From Notospermus geniculatus (taxonomy: Eukaryota; Nemertea; Pilidiophora; Heteronemertea; Lineidae): DNA of 64,000 nt. The stretch is from the NCBI GenBank assembly GCA_002633025.1, contig NMRB01000149.1, positions 350,061-414,060 on the forward strand, read 5' to 3'. The position numbers and the translations under genes were made by a program. The notes beneath the pieces are model-generated. The model saw only the letters and a list, made by a program, of their open reading frames with translations. It was not told where the DNA came from and ran no database searches. Positions 11,605 through 22,156 of this stretch are shown piece by piece; the first letter of the stretch is position 1, and each line of letters opens with the position of its first letter.

Positions 11605-13096
11605 ATGGTCCAGAGGCTCACCTTCCGTCGTCGGCTCTCCTACAACACTCTGTCCAACAGGAGGAAAATGTACGTAGAATGCATGGTAGGCCTATTCTAT
11701 TCTGCATGCAGATAACAATACACTGCACTGCACTGCACACTTACGCACTAGGCCTATGCTTTGATTTTGTAAGGCATTCGAAATGACGAGTGTTATATTT
11801 TGTATTCCTCTCCCTCTTCTGCACCAGAATCAGATGTTGTTGACCTGTAGAGGGCCTAGTAGTAGTAGTAGTACTATAGCCAGCCTAGAGCATGTAGAGC
11901 TTGAGTTGAGCCGATGACGTCATCACGAAAAAATCCGCCGTCTTGCCGGTACGGTCAAACTGACGTAAAATGACGTCGGCGACCCACGTGGTGCTGTTTG
12001 TCGTCAGCGCAAGTGGAGTGTTGCGTCTTCAACCATGACGCGATTTGCACGTGGCACACTTTGTCGTTGACCGCCAGCATGGTGGACCGCCGGTCAAGCA
12101 TGACGTCATAATGAGCCGCGGCTCAAGCTCTATAACTAGGTATAGGGCTACAACGTCATCTGCTGTGCGGTGGATGTAGGCTACGCCACCTACGAACAAC
12201 GCCATGAGTTAGTTATGACAAAGACAACAGACGTAGGCTACATGCTACGTCGCCACGGCGTATGACGTAGGCTAGGCCTACACTTCTGAATCCAAAGTTG
12301 AATGTCATACTAGGCCTAGGAAGGAGGGCCTGCTTACTAGCATTGATGATCATTCTAAAATGTGGCATTTAAATTGCAGAACTAAGACTCCTGGTGGAAA
12401 ATTGGTGTACTTGTACAAGAAGAAGCTCGGCTCAATTCCCAAATGTGGTGATTGCAAAGTCAAACTTCATGGTGTAAGTATGTTGTTCACATTTGGCATG
12501 AGTGGGGCCGGGGTCTGACGTTCCAGGATATTCCAGAGGTATACATCTGGCCTTGGCGTGCTAAGTCAAAGTGATTTTGGCCTAACTGCTAACTGGTAAA
12601 GAATTGGGGAAATAATTGAAAATCTCACTTCTAATTTCAGATCACCCCTGCTCGCCCATTTGAACTGGCTTCAATGTCCAAGAGGCAGAAGCATGTCACT
12701 CGTACCTATGGAGGTTCTCGCTGCCATAGGTGTGTCAGAAACAGGTGAGTAGTTGAGACTGAGAGGGCATGATTTATAATGTAGAATAAAGTGGGATATC
12801 TGTGGTAAAAAAAGCTGGTGATGGACCAGGGCGCAGACAGAGCCTGTCAAGTGGTTTGAGTCAACCGGAATCTGCACTGCCATTAGCCCATCTGGAGCTT
12901 TGTCAGGGTTTCGGAATTTATATCACATGATGAGATTATTCCACCTGATTGTGGATGATATTCATCAGAGTAGTTACATCATTCCTGATCCTTACTCCTT
13001 CTTTCTTGCAGGATTGTCAGAGCCTTTTTAATTGAGGAACAGAAGATCGTAGTCCGGGTGTTAAAGGCACAGATGGCTGCCGAAAAGAGTAAATGA
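11605..13096 (+). CDS. rpl34: 60S ribosomal protein L34 (eL34)
   Basis: Four coding exons, 11605-11669, 12380-12473, 12641-12744 and 13012-13096, join in phase to give 115 residues; human RPL34 has 117. The start MVQRLTFRRRLSYNT is nearly the family consensus. It is followed by TPGGKLVYLYKKK, a paired-cysteine segment CGDC, MSKRQKHVTRTYGGSRCHRC, and the C-terminal FLIEEQKIVVRVLKAQ. The four cysteines are consistent with a zinc-binding site in eL34. A splice acceptor CTTTTCAG sits four bases before the ATG, so the 5' untranslated region is split, with a TOP-like first exon near 11420-11446. The protein is a structural part of the large ribosomal subunit. AATAAA occurs at 13123. Confidence 0.97.
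11895..12132. mobile_element. MITE in rpl34 intron
   Basis: The ends TAGAGCTTGAGTTGAGCC and the complement GGCTCAAGCTCTA, together with the inner GATGACGTCAT and ATGACGTCAT, form imperfect inverted termini around about 240 bp of non-coding sequence. It lies between the first two coding exons of rpl34. Confidence 0.65.
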
Positions 13097-13122
13097 ATGT
13101 ACATTTGTAATTGAAAAAAAAG

Positions 13123-13128
13123 AATAAA
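13123..13128 (+). terminator. poly(A) signal of rpl34
   Basis: AATAAA lies 27 bases after the rpl34 stop codon, followed by an A-rich stretch. Position and consensus fit a short ribosomal-protein 3' untranslated region. Confidence 0.8.
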
Positions 13129-13407
13129 AAGTGAAAAAAAAACTATTTGTTTATTTGTCTTTAGGTTTTATAGTTGGAACACTGTCACAACAAGTGGAAG
13201 TAAGAAAGCCTGCATTTCTGATGTCTGCTGATTGTTGCTTGCTGATGACCCCATGGATTCAGGAATGAGTCTGGGCATTGACCACATAGACCAAGCAGGG
13301 GAATGTCCCAAGGTGTGGACCTGCATGGGAATCTGTTTGGTGTAAATGGCAGGACTGCCTGTTAAATCCTTGCTGATAAATTTGACGCCTGGAGCTGCCT
13401 CTGTGCA

Positions 13408-13543
13408 CCAGGGGTAGCGAGCATAAAGAGGTCATAACCCTACGTCAGGCCTAAACCAGGTGTAGTACAAGGGCCACAACGAGCACTACGCCTGGCTTAG
13501 GCCAGACGTAGGGTTACGACCCCTTTATGCTCGCTACCCCTGG
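13408..13543. mobile_element. inverted-repeat element between rpl34 and slc22
   Basis: CCAGGGGTAGCGAGCATAAA at the left is answered by its complement ending CTACCCCTGG at the right, with long internal complementarity through ACCCTACGTC. About 136 bp, non-coding. A second, smaller palindrome follows at 13566-13640 (GCCGTCGTAAGGTTAACGAT and its complement). Confidence 0.75.
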
Positions 13544-13565
13544 GTTCTGGACCCATCTTCCCAAA

Positions 13566-13640
13566 GCCGTCGTAAGGTTAACGATGTCGTTACGCTATGC
13601 ATTTTTCCAGTTCTAACGACATCATTAACCTAATGACGGC
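13566..13640. repeat. 75-bp imperfect palindrome
   Basis: GCCGTCGTAAGGTTAACGAT at the left pairs with ATCATTAACCTAATGACGGC at the right. It overlaps the last codons of the slc22 gene on the minus strand (stop at 13625), so the element may have supplied that protein's C-terminus. Confidence 0.65.
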
Positions 13641-16600
13641 TTCGCATTGCTCTCGTGGTGCCATTCAAAATCCGCTCCATTGCCCACCAGGGACATCTCG
13701 ACCCCCTCGGTATGGTCATCCAGTAGGCTGTCTCCCCCAATCACGTAGGGCCCAGACACAACAGGGCGATTTCCTACATGCTCCTTGTTTCGCGACTTAA
13801 CCTTTCTAATCGTCGGAGGTGGTTCCTCCGGCAGTGGTTTGTCCTTTGTCTCTGGCATGAAAATGGTCATCAGGACGCACTCAATGATTGCGGTGGTGCC
13901 GAACACGACATACGGCAGAGACGGATGGAATACTCTCTGCAATGAGACGTGCATCAAGAAGAGAACTGATTTCCGCTAAGATGTTTTAGACCGTGTTTCC
14001 ACGAGGCGTTTGCGGGCGCGGAGGAGGAGGCGGGTGCGGGTGGAAAAAAATCGAACCAACGCATTTCCCATTAGCTATTTTAGCCGCACCCGTTCCCGCC
14101 ACCGAAACCGCGTCCGCAAACGTCTCGTGGAAAAGCAGACCGTGTTTCCACGAGGCGTTTATGGGCGCGGATTAGGAGACGGGCGCGGGTGCGAGTGAAA
14201 TAGCTAAAGAGAAATACGTTGGCTCGATTTTTTCCACCCGCGCCCGCAAACGCCTCGTGGAAACACAGGGTAAAGGGAAATGCGTTGGATCGATTTTTTA
14301 AAACCCGCGCCCGCCTCCTCCTCCGCGCCCGCAAACGCCTCGTGGAAACAGCTTCAGACACCAGGCAAGGATTAACAGTGTTACACATTAAAGGGACTAG
14401 GAAAATTTTTTCAAGCTTCGGTTATTACAAAATGCTAGTCTTTCATGATAAATTTCCACCGTCAATTCACTTTTTCAATTAACTGTTAATTACTGGCACC
14501 CACACAAATCAGTTATCACCACACCATGGAGCATTCACCACGTCACTGGGAACCTAATCAACATAATAGAGTACAAGCTCGCTCCATACAAAACATACAG
14601 CGAGAGGTTCCCAGTGACGTGGTGAATACTCCATGGTGTGGTGATGACTGATTTGTCTGCGTGCCAGTAATTAACCCTTAATTCAGTTGAAAAAGTGAAT
14701 TGACGGTGGGAATTTATCATGAAAGACTAACATTTTGTAATAACCGAAGCTTGAAAAATTTTTCCTAGTCCCTTTAAGCAATCGAACGAAAATCAAAGGC
14801 TTCTGGGAGTTTGTACACAGCTAACCAGTCGCGGGATATCGACACAATGCGGATGAATGAGACCCTTTGCATATGCTAAGGACTAGGGTTGCACTCCCCG
14901 GGGAGTGGAGAAAGTTAATTGGAATGAACAGACCTATAGCTGGGGGTAATAATGTAAAGCGCATTGAGCAGGTCAACTGGAAATGCGCTATATAAGAACT
15001 AACATTATTATTATTACGTGGACGCTGAAAGCGGTTTCGCCCCAAACTTACCAATAACCCAATCTGCGGCGCGATAACCCCAGCTATCCTGGCACTCGTA
15101 TTTCCTGCACCCGCAGCGATATTTCTGAAATAAATGGTTAGAGGTTAGACCCCTTTGGAATGGTCCTAGAAGACGGGTGTAGGGTAGGGTGCATTCTGGA
15201 ACTACACGATGCGAGAAACCCAAGACAGTGAAGTGAACAATGGTGAAGAACTCCGCTCAGAATGTTGGCCTTAAGCTGCTTTTCCACGAGACGTTTGCGG
15301 GCGCGGAAAAGGAGGCGGGCGCGGGTGGAAAAAAAATCGACCCAACGTATTTCCCTTTAGGTGTTTCACTCGCACCCGCTCCCGCCACCGCCACCGAAAC
15401 CGCGTCCGCAAACGCCTCGTGGAAAAGCAGCTTTATTTCGACTTTCGAAGTCTTTAGTTGACGCGCAACGCAGCGGACGCTTTTCTGTGGCACTCCTCTC
15501 GCGCGAATTGGCTCTCAATGGGCAGGCAATTCCATTCAGCGGCTGAGTAGGCAGTAGAGTAGACAGCCAAGTAGCGCGAGAGAACTCTCACGTGGATGAA
15601 CACCTTCAGTCGTCCACTACAACAAACATCACCGGGTTTCCAAAATTTGGGGAGCAATCTCGACGTCTCATGTGGTGGGTGCTCACCTTATCAAGGTCGG
15701 GTAGATCTCAGAAGTCAAGAGGAAAATCGACATCCACGCGCCAACACTGATCGCATAACTGGCCAAGGCGAGTATGGTTCTGACCATCTCCCGCCCCTTC
15801 ATGAAACCGGTCACGTCCATGGCCAGGATAGAAAACATGACTATGATGGGAATTGCCATCGCGACTGCATAACTTGGGCGTCTACCGGTCCTGGAGATAA
15901 AACAAAGGGCGAAATTCGATTCGATCGGAGTCTCCAGATACGTATTCCGACTTAACGACGAGTTTACGAGTTTGCGATTTAGTTCAGTCGTCAACGAATC
16001 GCAAACTGATCGTAAAGAAATGACGTGACGTTGAAGCTGATCCACCGAACCAAATCAAACATGTTTGATCTCGTCGTAAACTCGTCGCAAACTAGTCGTC
16101 AACAGAATTCAATCGTAAACGAGTCGCAAACTCGTCGTATTTATTCTGTATTTATTTCTGTAAATATGCTAGGGAGAGAGACTAGATAGGCGATTCGCCT
16201 GTTTCTCGATCCCATCATAACATATATTATGAATAAATACGTTTATACAAAAAAAAAAAAAAAACTCGTCGTGAACGAATCGTGAACGCTATCGTGAACG
16301 GCTATGATTTTCTTTTTCGTCGTAAACTAGTCGCAAACGCGTCGTGAACTAATCGCAAACTGATCGTAAACTCGTTGTGAAGTCGGTGGATCATCCGCAT
16401 TATGGAGACAGAATTTCAAATCTTTCGAAATTTGATTCGCCCTGACTCTCCGATGAAATGAATGTGCTGCCCCATACAATAGACTCGGGTGCAGCACGAC
16501 TTCTGTTATTATAGACTGCCGCATTTCACTACGGCGGGCACGTGCTGCTACCTTCCAACCAAATAGAGTAGGATACATGTTTCTCATGTTCTCCTCCGTG

Positions 16601-19600
16601 AATACTTACATTCTGAAGACGAGCGGACAAAGCAAACGCACGAAAACATTGGCAGCTGCGGCAATGACCATATTGACGTAGATCGAACCTGTCAGACTGG
16701 CCCATTGCGACTTCAAACCATATGACATTATCGCAGCGGTGAACCTGGAAAAGTGAGATGGCGATTTCAACACTTGAACGAGCTGGCGACATTCAGCGGG
16801 TAGAATTTCTGCCTGCGAATCTTCCCCTCTCGATTCTTCAAGAACTGTCTTCATGACGCGCAGCACGCAGGTAAGAGTAGTCTCGGTCACTCTGCCGCTG
16901 TTGCGAATCCGGGCATCCAAGGCCTTGCTGGGCATCTGCGAAGTGGCAGCACTGAGGAACTTGGCTGCGCGAGACCACTTCGCATCAAATCATCTGCGTA
17001 GACCCCCAATGGCAGCAAGTAGTAGGATCCCAAGATGACGATTGTCAAGGAAGGTATAGTGCTGGTTTCATTGAGATACACTTGGCCAACTCACCACCCC
17101 AGCATAAGAACTGTCGACCTCACTGCATACTTCTTGTTTGCGAAAAGATTGGCGTATGTGTAATGTCCTGTGTCATGGGCCTCCGCGTAGGTTTTGCTAA
17201 GGCGGCGGATGACAGCCATATCTGGAGGAGGGCGCCGGTTGATTCGGGCAACGAATTTCAACCATTTGTAGGCGACGTCGACTTTTCGTTTCTGAAGGAG
17301 CCAACGAGAGCTCTCCGGGAGGAAACTGAAAAATGCATACGATATTTTGATTATGCAGTTTAGCGGTGATCTGGCCTTCTTGGTAAGTAAAATGACCATG
17401 TCATTACGATCATCCATCTTAAAGCAAAAAGACCACAATTCTGCATAAAATGCTCCTCACTGCGTACTTACAAGACCGATAGGAAAAGGAATGGTGCGAA
17501 TGGTAGACTAGCTCCCAAAGCAAGGTGCTGCCATGGACGGAGAAGATACGCAACCGGGGCAATGAGAAAATGTGCAACTCCCCAGCCTAGACGCATTGCT
17601 ACGAACATCCTCCACCGCAACCCAACGTATTCCATCGGCACGACGGTTGCCACCGTTGCACAGGCCCCTGAAATCAGTACGTCAGAAAATACGTGTACAT
17701 GCACACGCAAAAAGGAAGAGGTCTTCTCACATCGATATCACAAACCCGAGCTTTCTGTTTTGTGCTGAACCGTGCACGACCCGAAAAAGTGTTGAGTTTT
17801 CGCAAAACCACCGAAGCGCCAACGCGAACGTCATTTTAGTTAGATGTGCCAACTTCCATGGTTCTCGAAGTCAGCGTCTGATGGCGTCCTACCAAAATGC
17901 TCCAGCTTCGTGTCATCGAGGACTGGAGGAGTAGGATTGACATTCGCATGGCGTTTCAGGGCTTTGCGAAAACTCCGTTCTGTCACTGCGCCGGCGAACC
18001 CATTGCGATTGTGCTCTGCAGAATGTTCTGCTTCAAAACTTACCAGCGCACAAGCCGGCCATGAAACGTAATGTAGCATAGACAGGCCACAAGGTGACCG
18101 CGGCAAGGCAAGCTTGGAACGTGATCAGTCCAGTCCAGAAGACCAGAAGTATCGGTCTCCGTCCGAACATGTCCGAAAGCTGTCCTCCGATGATAGCTCC
18201 GGTCAGCAGTCCGGCGAAGAAGATGCTAGCAGTAAGTTTGGCGAGGTAGAATTTGTCGCACGTTAGGTTCCACTGGAAACAAGATTGTGGATATAATGCA
18301 GCACGCGATGTTATCGTTTGGCAACGATAGTTTATCGCCCTATAAGATAATCAGGGGCGGGGGGGGGGTCCGCCCATTAGCTTACAAATGGTGACGTTAG
18401 AACTGATAACCTGTTTATCTTCGGTAAATAGCATGTAATGGTCAAGTTTGGCACATCGCCCTTCATAGATCAGGGCGTGGCCAGTTTTCCATCCAGGTGT
18501 GAAAGGAATCCAATTCCCCCTGGAATCAAAGTCCGGTTGTTTCAGGAGGGATTAGAATATAGGCCTACATGTATGGCTGGAGAGACCCGATGACCATTCG
18601 AATTTAACCTCGCAATAGCGGGTTGTCGCTCCGGCCGCCGCACTACTTGTGGAGTGTAGTGCGGCGGCCGGAGCGACACAACGACTGGGTGTCGAGTCTA
18701 TGTCACACCTGCGCGAACGAAATTTTGTACCCGCGCTGATTGTGTAGGGATTGGGGTATAGGGTGTTCAGTGGTAAAAAGACCTTGCTCATAACAAAAAA
18801 GGCGTGCTATCAGATAATCTAAATAAAAAGGCCATTTCAATTTAAAATGCTCTCGAAAGCACTTGACATCTGCGATACCGCTATGCATGGGAATTTCTTT
18901 CGCGTTAATGGGTAGGCCCTACGACTGCATAGGATCAAAAATAGATAAGAGAGGGCCATATTTTCTTCAGTTTGGGGAAATGTGAAGTAACACGTCCACT
19001 AAAATAGCCGGGTGTGACAGGAGGGAAAATACGAATATTACTGAGAAAAAGTAAAATGCACGTCGTTACGGAGAAGCTAGACGGCAAATTGTCTAAAAAA
19101 CGGTCAACCACGCTGCACTGGCAGAGTGGGGTTGAAATATGACCACAAATCTCAATGTGTGGTTTCCGACATTAGCACAGGTGTAACTATAATTTCAAAA
19201 GGGAAATTGTTTTACCCAGCTTTATGCAGGTGTAGCAGCACCGCATTCTGACTAAGAAAATTCAATTTTATTTACCTCTGTAACGATAGACGTGTAGTCA
19301 TCCAAAAATGTGATGTTTGTACATGGCATCCCAGGCGAGGGACACTTTCCGTGATCAGCAATGGCTGTTTCGTTGCTGCATCCTCCAGTCAAATTACTAC
19401 ACCCATACCTCGTCTCCAGTGGCACTGTGGAAGTAGAATTCAAAGAATCCCCGACCGTCACACAGCTGTACCGAGGGCCACTCTCAAGGACAAAGTAATT
19501 GACGGCCATCCCCACGGTAGCTTCTATGGCAATGCTGAGGGCGATTATCAAGACTTGCGCAGGGCCTCTGCTGCCAAGCCCATCCAATAATCCTTCAAAA

Positions 19601-19635
19601 GTTTCATCTCTCGTCTCCGTTTCGTCGCCCGCCAT
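13625..19635 (-). CDS. SLC22-family organic ion transporter
   Basis: Eight exons, 19276-19635, 18044-18272, 17472-17667, 17095-17325, 16610-16744, 15687-15890, 15052-15124 and 13625-13936, join in phase to 579 residues, about the size of OCT/OAT transporters. The ATG at 19635 is the only in-frame start; an in-frame TAA lies just upstream. Exon 1 gives the first membrane helix and a large extracellular loop with four N-glycosylation sequons and many cysteines. Exon 2 starts WNLTCDKF and has the MFS loop GGQLSDMFGRRP. Exon 4 has LPESSRWLL and exon 6 SEIYPTLIR, both SLC22 signatures. The C-terminal tail is hydrophilic. Members move organic cations, anions or carnitine across the plasma membrane; the substrate cannot be read from sequence. 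Its introns hold several GC-rich hairpin elements. Confidence 0.93.
13991..14351. mobile_element. tandem cluster of GC-rich hairpin MITEs
   Basis: Two and a half adjacent copies of a hairpin with ends TTTCCACGAGGCGTTTGCGG and its complement (13991-14139, 14140-14268, then about 14278-14351). Each encloses GGAGGAGGCGGGTGCGG-like sequence. A further copy is at 15275-15431. They lie in the last two introns of the slc22 gene. Non-coding. Confidence 0.75.
14388..14777. mobile_element. long-TIR foldback element flanked by TTAA
   Basis: Arms of about 190 bp begin TTAAAGGGACTAGGAAAA and end with the complement CCTAGTCCCTTTAA. TTAA at both outer ends recalls piggyBac-type target sites, which is an inference. 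A related copy is at 37562-37832. No coding frame inside. It lies in the last intron of the slc22 gene. Confidence 0.75.
15275..15431. mobile_element. GC-rich hairpin MITE, isolated copy
   Basis: The ends GCTGCTTTTCCACGAGACGT and its complement, with the same interior as the cluster at 13991-14351. It sits in the slc22 intron between the exons at 15052-15124 and 15687-15890. Confidence 0.75.
17794..17975. mobile_element. GAGTTTTCGC hairpin family, copy 2
   Basis: The same terminal repeat as the element at 7613-7716, with diverged arms and a longer loop. It lies in the slc22 intron between exons 2 and 3. Confidence 0.65.
18624..18678. repeat. perfect 22-bp-arm GC-rich palindrome
   Basis: TGTCGCTCCGGCCGCCGCAC begins the left arm and its exact complement ends at 18678, with an 11-base loop. 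In slc22 intron 1. It could form a strong hairpin in RNA or DNA; no known regulatory family is recognised. Confidence 0.8.
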
Positions 19636-19699
19636 GATGAATTGGAATGAACCCAGAGTAAATTCCACTTAGATTGCGACGATAGTGGTGTGAACCCGG

Positions 19700-21250
19700 G
19701 GTGTGAACTTGATAGTAATCTTATTACCTCTGGTTTATCTGACCCGTTCCGACCTCAGCCACTTGATTTTGTCAGGATAACTAGGCTATGTCTCTGACCC
19801 ATCAAACGAGCCCGTGCAGGTGAAATAACTAACGATAGGGAGCATTGGTGACAGGACAAGAATGACTTGGACTACTTTCACAAGTACACGTGTTTCGAAT
19901 GTAAAAGTTTGAAAAACTCATAAATTTATTGAAATTTTCTGGAACAGGTGTACAAGAGACATACATGTATGAAAATGACGTACAGCCCCCTCGCAGTGCT
20001 TGTTCATGCCGCTGAAATCGCCACCACCATTATTGTATTGTACTGTATCACAGGCAGGAGCGTGGATCCATATCCTACTCCGCCTACGATTAGAAGACCA
20101 ACGCAGTTCAGTCAATAGATGGCACTTCGATCGCCAGGCGAAACAAACCAATCAGCGATCAGTTGCTCTCAAGCTTTTGTGCGGTGTCGACGGACGACGC
20201 TGTCCAAAATCATTGGTACCCCACCGGCGAATGCAAAAAAAACGTGGGAACGAATCAGAGCGCTTCTTACTTGGTAACGTTCATGATTGGCTCAGACGAT
20301 AATGTCAGAATGGGGAAGCGTTATATTATTATTATGTGTCCACGATTTTGCATCTGTGCGGCGCCGATACCGCTGTTTTAGCCAATCAAAAAGTGTTTTT
20401 CGTTTTCCTTTGATCCCAATAAAGGCGACATGTCATTGGGCAATCTGGATTTAAAGTGCTACCACATTTTGTTGTTCCTTGCCGCCAACCGCACCAGTGC
20501 TTGGTGGTGTTTGAAAATATTTAGCCACTCTCGATCCAACACAATAAATGTACACATACGATGTATTTCCGTGTCCATGGGTGCGAGATTGAATGTATTA
20601 CCGGTATGTACATTAGCTTCAAGATACTATGCACATTTTCAGTAAGCCAGTGAACACAAAAAGGTAAAAAAAGATATTAGAGCAAATCATGAAAATCCAA
20701 AAGACCACAATGTCGTAAATGATTATGCAGCAGTAAAATATCTAGGGCTTAGCCTATGTACAGTTGTTGATAATAGACAAGCATCAAATACTTAGCGAAA
20801 TGTAAACACCGTCGTGGGGACGAGACTCCCTTGCCAGCAGCACCATGCAACCTAGCCTGGTTCTCTGACCGTCCGACGGTGGTGCAGACTGATGTTTCGT
20901 GTCGGAGCTACAGTCGGACGGGCACAGAACGAGGCTACATGAAACCACACGCCACGCATGTGCAGGTAATGTTTTGGCAAATGCTGTCCTCCGAAGAAAG
21001 AAATCAACTTTCTTGTTGATTGGCTGACGAAAAGAGTGTTGAATTTCCATTTTCATGCAAATAAATTCAGGTTGATGTACTTTATCTGTAATCTCCACGT
21101 GTAGGAGTATGCGCCGTATAGTTTGAAGCAGGTTTTTTATTCATCAAAACACCGGCTTTCTGCCTCCCTGACTGGGCCAATCAGATGGCCCGATACCCGC
21201 TTCCTCGACCTTAGGAAGTACCGACGTGCAATCAGAACGAGATAAATGCG
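19700..21250. other. intergenic region between slc22 and tetraspan
   Basis: It includes the slc22 upstream region, with no clear TATA box found. From about 20925 it is the left part of the tandem copy of the tetraspan 3' segment. No independent gene could be supported. Confidence 0.5.
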
Positions 21251-21259
21251 GTTCGCCTA

Positions 21260-21820
21260 TCAAGTTGCATACGCTGAACAAATCTGATGATATTTGGGTG
21301 GGTAGTTCATCATCACCATGCTCATTTTACGAGATAGGAAAATCCAGAAAACACCGTCAAGTGTGATCAATAGAAAAGACACCCATCCCATGTACATCGA
21401 CCAGCCTATATTCACGTTCCGCATTAACCCTTGGTCCGGAAATTTCGTACCGTTATAATCGTACTTGATCATGTTTGCTATCTTCAGATGCATCAGGATG
21501 ACGACGAACATCGTGTAAAGCCCTGAAATACAAAGATTTAGGAAGAAACATTATGAGAGAAAGGGCCTATCCACGGTTAGCTAATAAAACGAATGCTCAT
21601 CGTAGGGTAGGGGCCTAAACCAAGGCTGTCTTTTCTCAAAACTGACGGTGAACCAAAATATTCGACTCTAAAGAGGGTTGAGCAACGTTCACCGGCTAAA
21701 GGCACGAAGCGGTCAATATCGAAGTCCAAAACATACCAGCAGCCAAGCAGCAAACTCCAGTGATCATGGCACTGACGACTTGTTGCCGGACGACGGAGAA
21801 TATACCCAGGGCCGCCGCCG
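21260..21820 (-). pseudogene. duplicate terminal exons of the tetraspan gene
   Basis: A coding exon at 21260-21522 repeats the terminal exon at 22157-22419 with three amino-acid differences seen. A truncated copy of the preceding exon (about 21737-21820) keeps its donor but has lost its 5' half and acceptor. The truncated exon probably cannot be spliced in, but the 21260-21522 exon keeps its acceptor and could serve as an alternative last exon. The whole tandem unit is about 20925-21820 against about 21821-23017. Confidence 0.7.
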
Positions 21821-22156
21821 AACAGAACGAGGCTACATGCAACCACACGCCACGCATGTGCAGGTAATGTTTTGGCAAATGCTGTCCTCCGAAGAAAGAA
21901 ATCAACTTTCTTGCTGATTGGCTGACGAAAAGAGTGTTGAATTTCCATTTTCATGCAAATAAATTCAGGTTGATGTACTTTATCTGTAATCTCCACGTGT
22001 AGGAGTATGCGCCGTATAGTTTGAAGCAGGTTTTTTATTCATCAAAACACCGGCTTTCTGCCTCCCTGACTGGGCCAATCAGATGTCCGATACCCACTTC
22101 CTCGACCTTAGGAAGTGCCGACGTGCAATCAGAATGAGATGAATGCGGTTCGCCTA

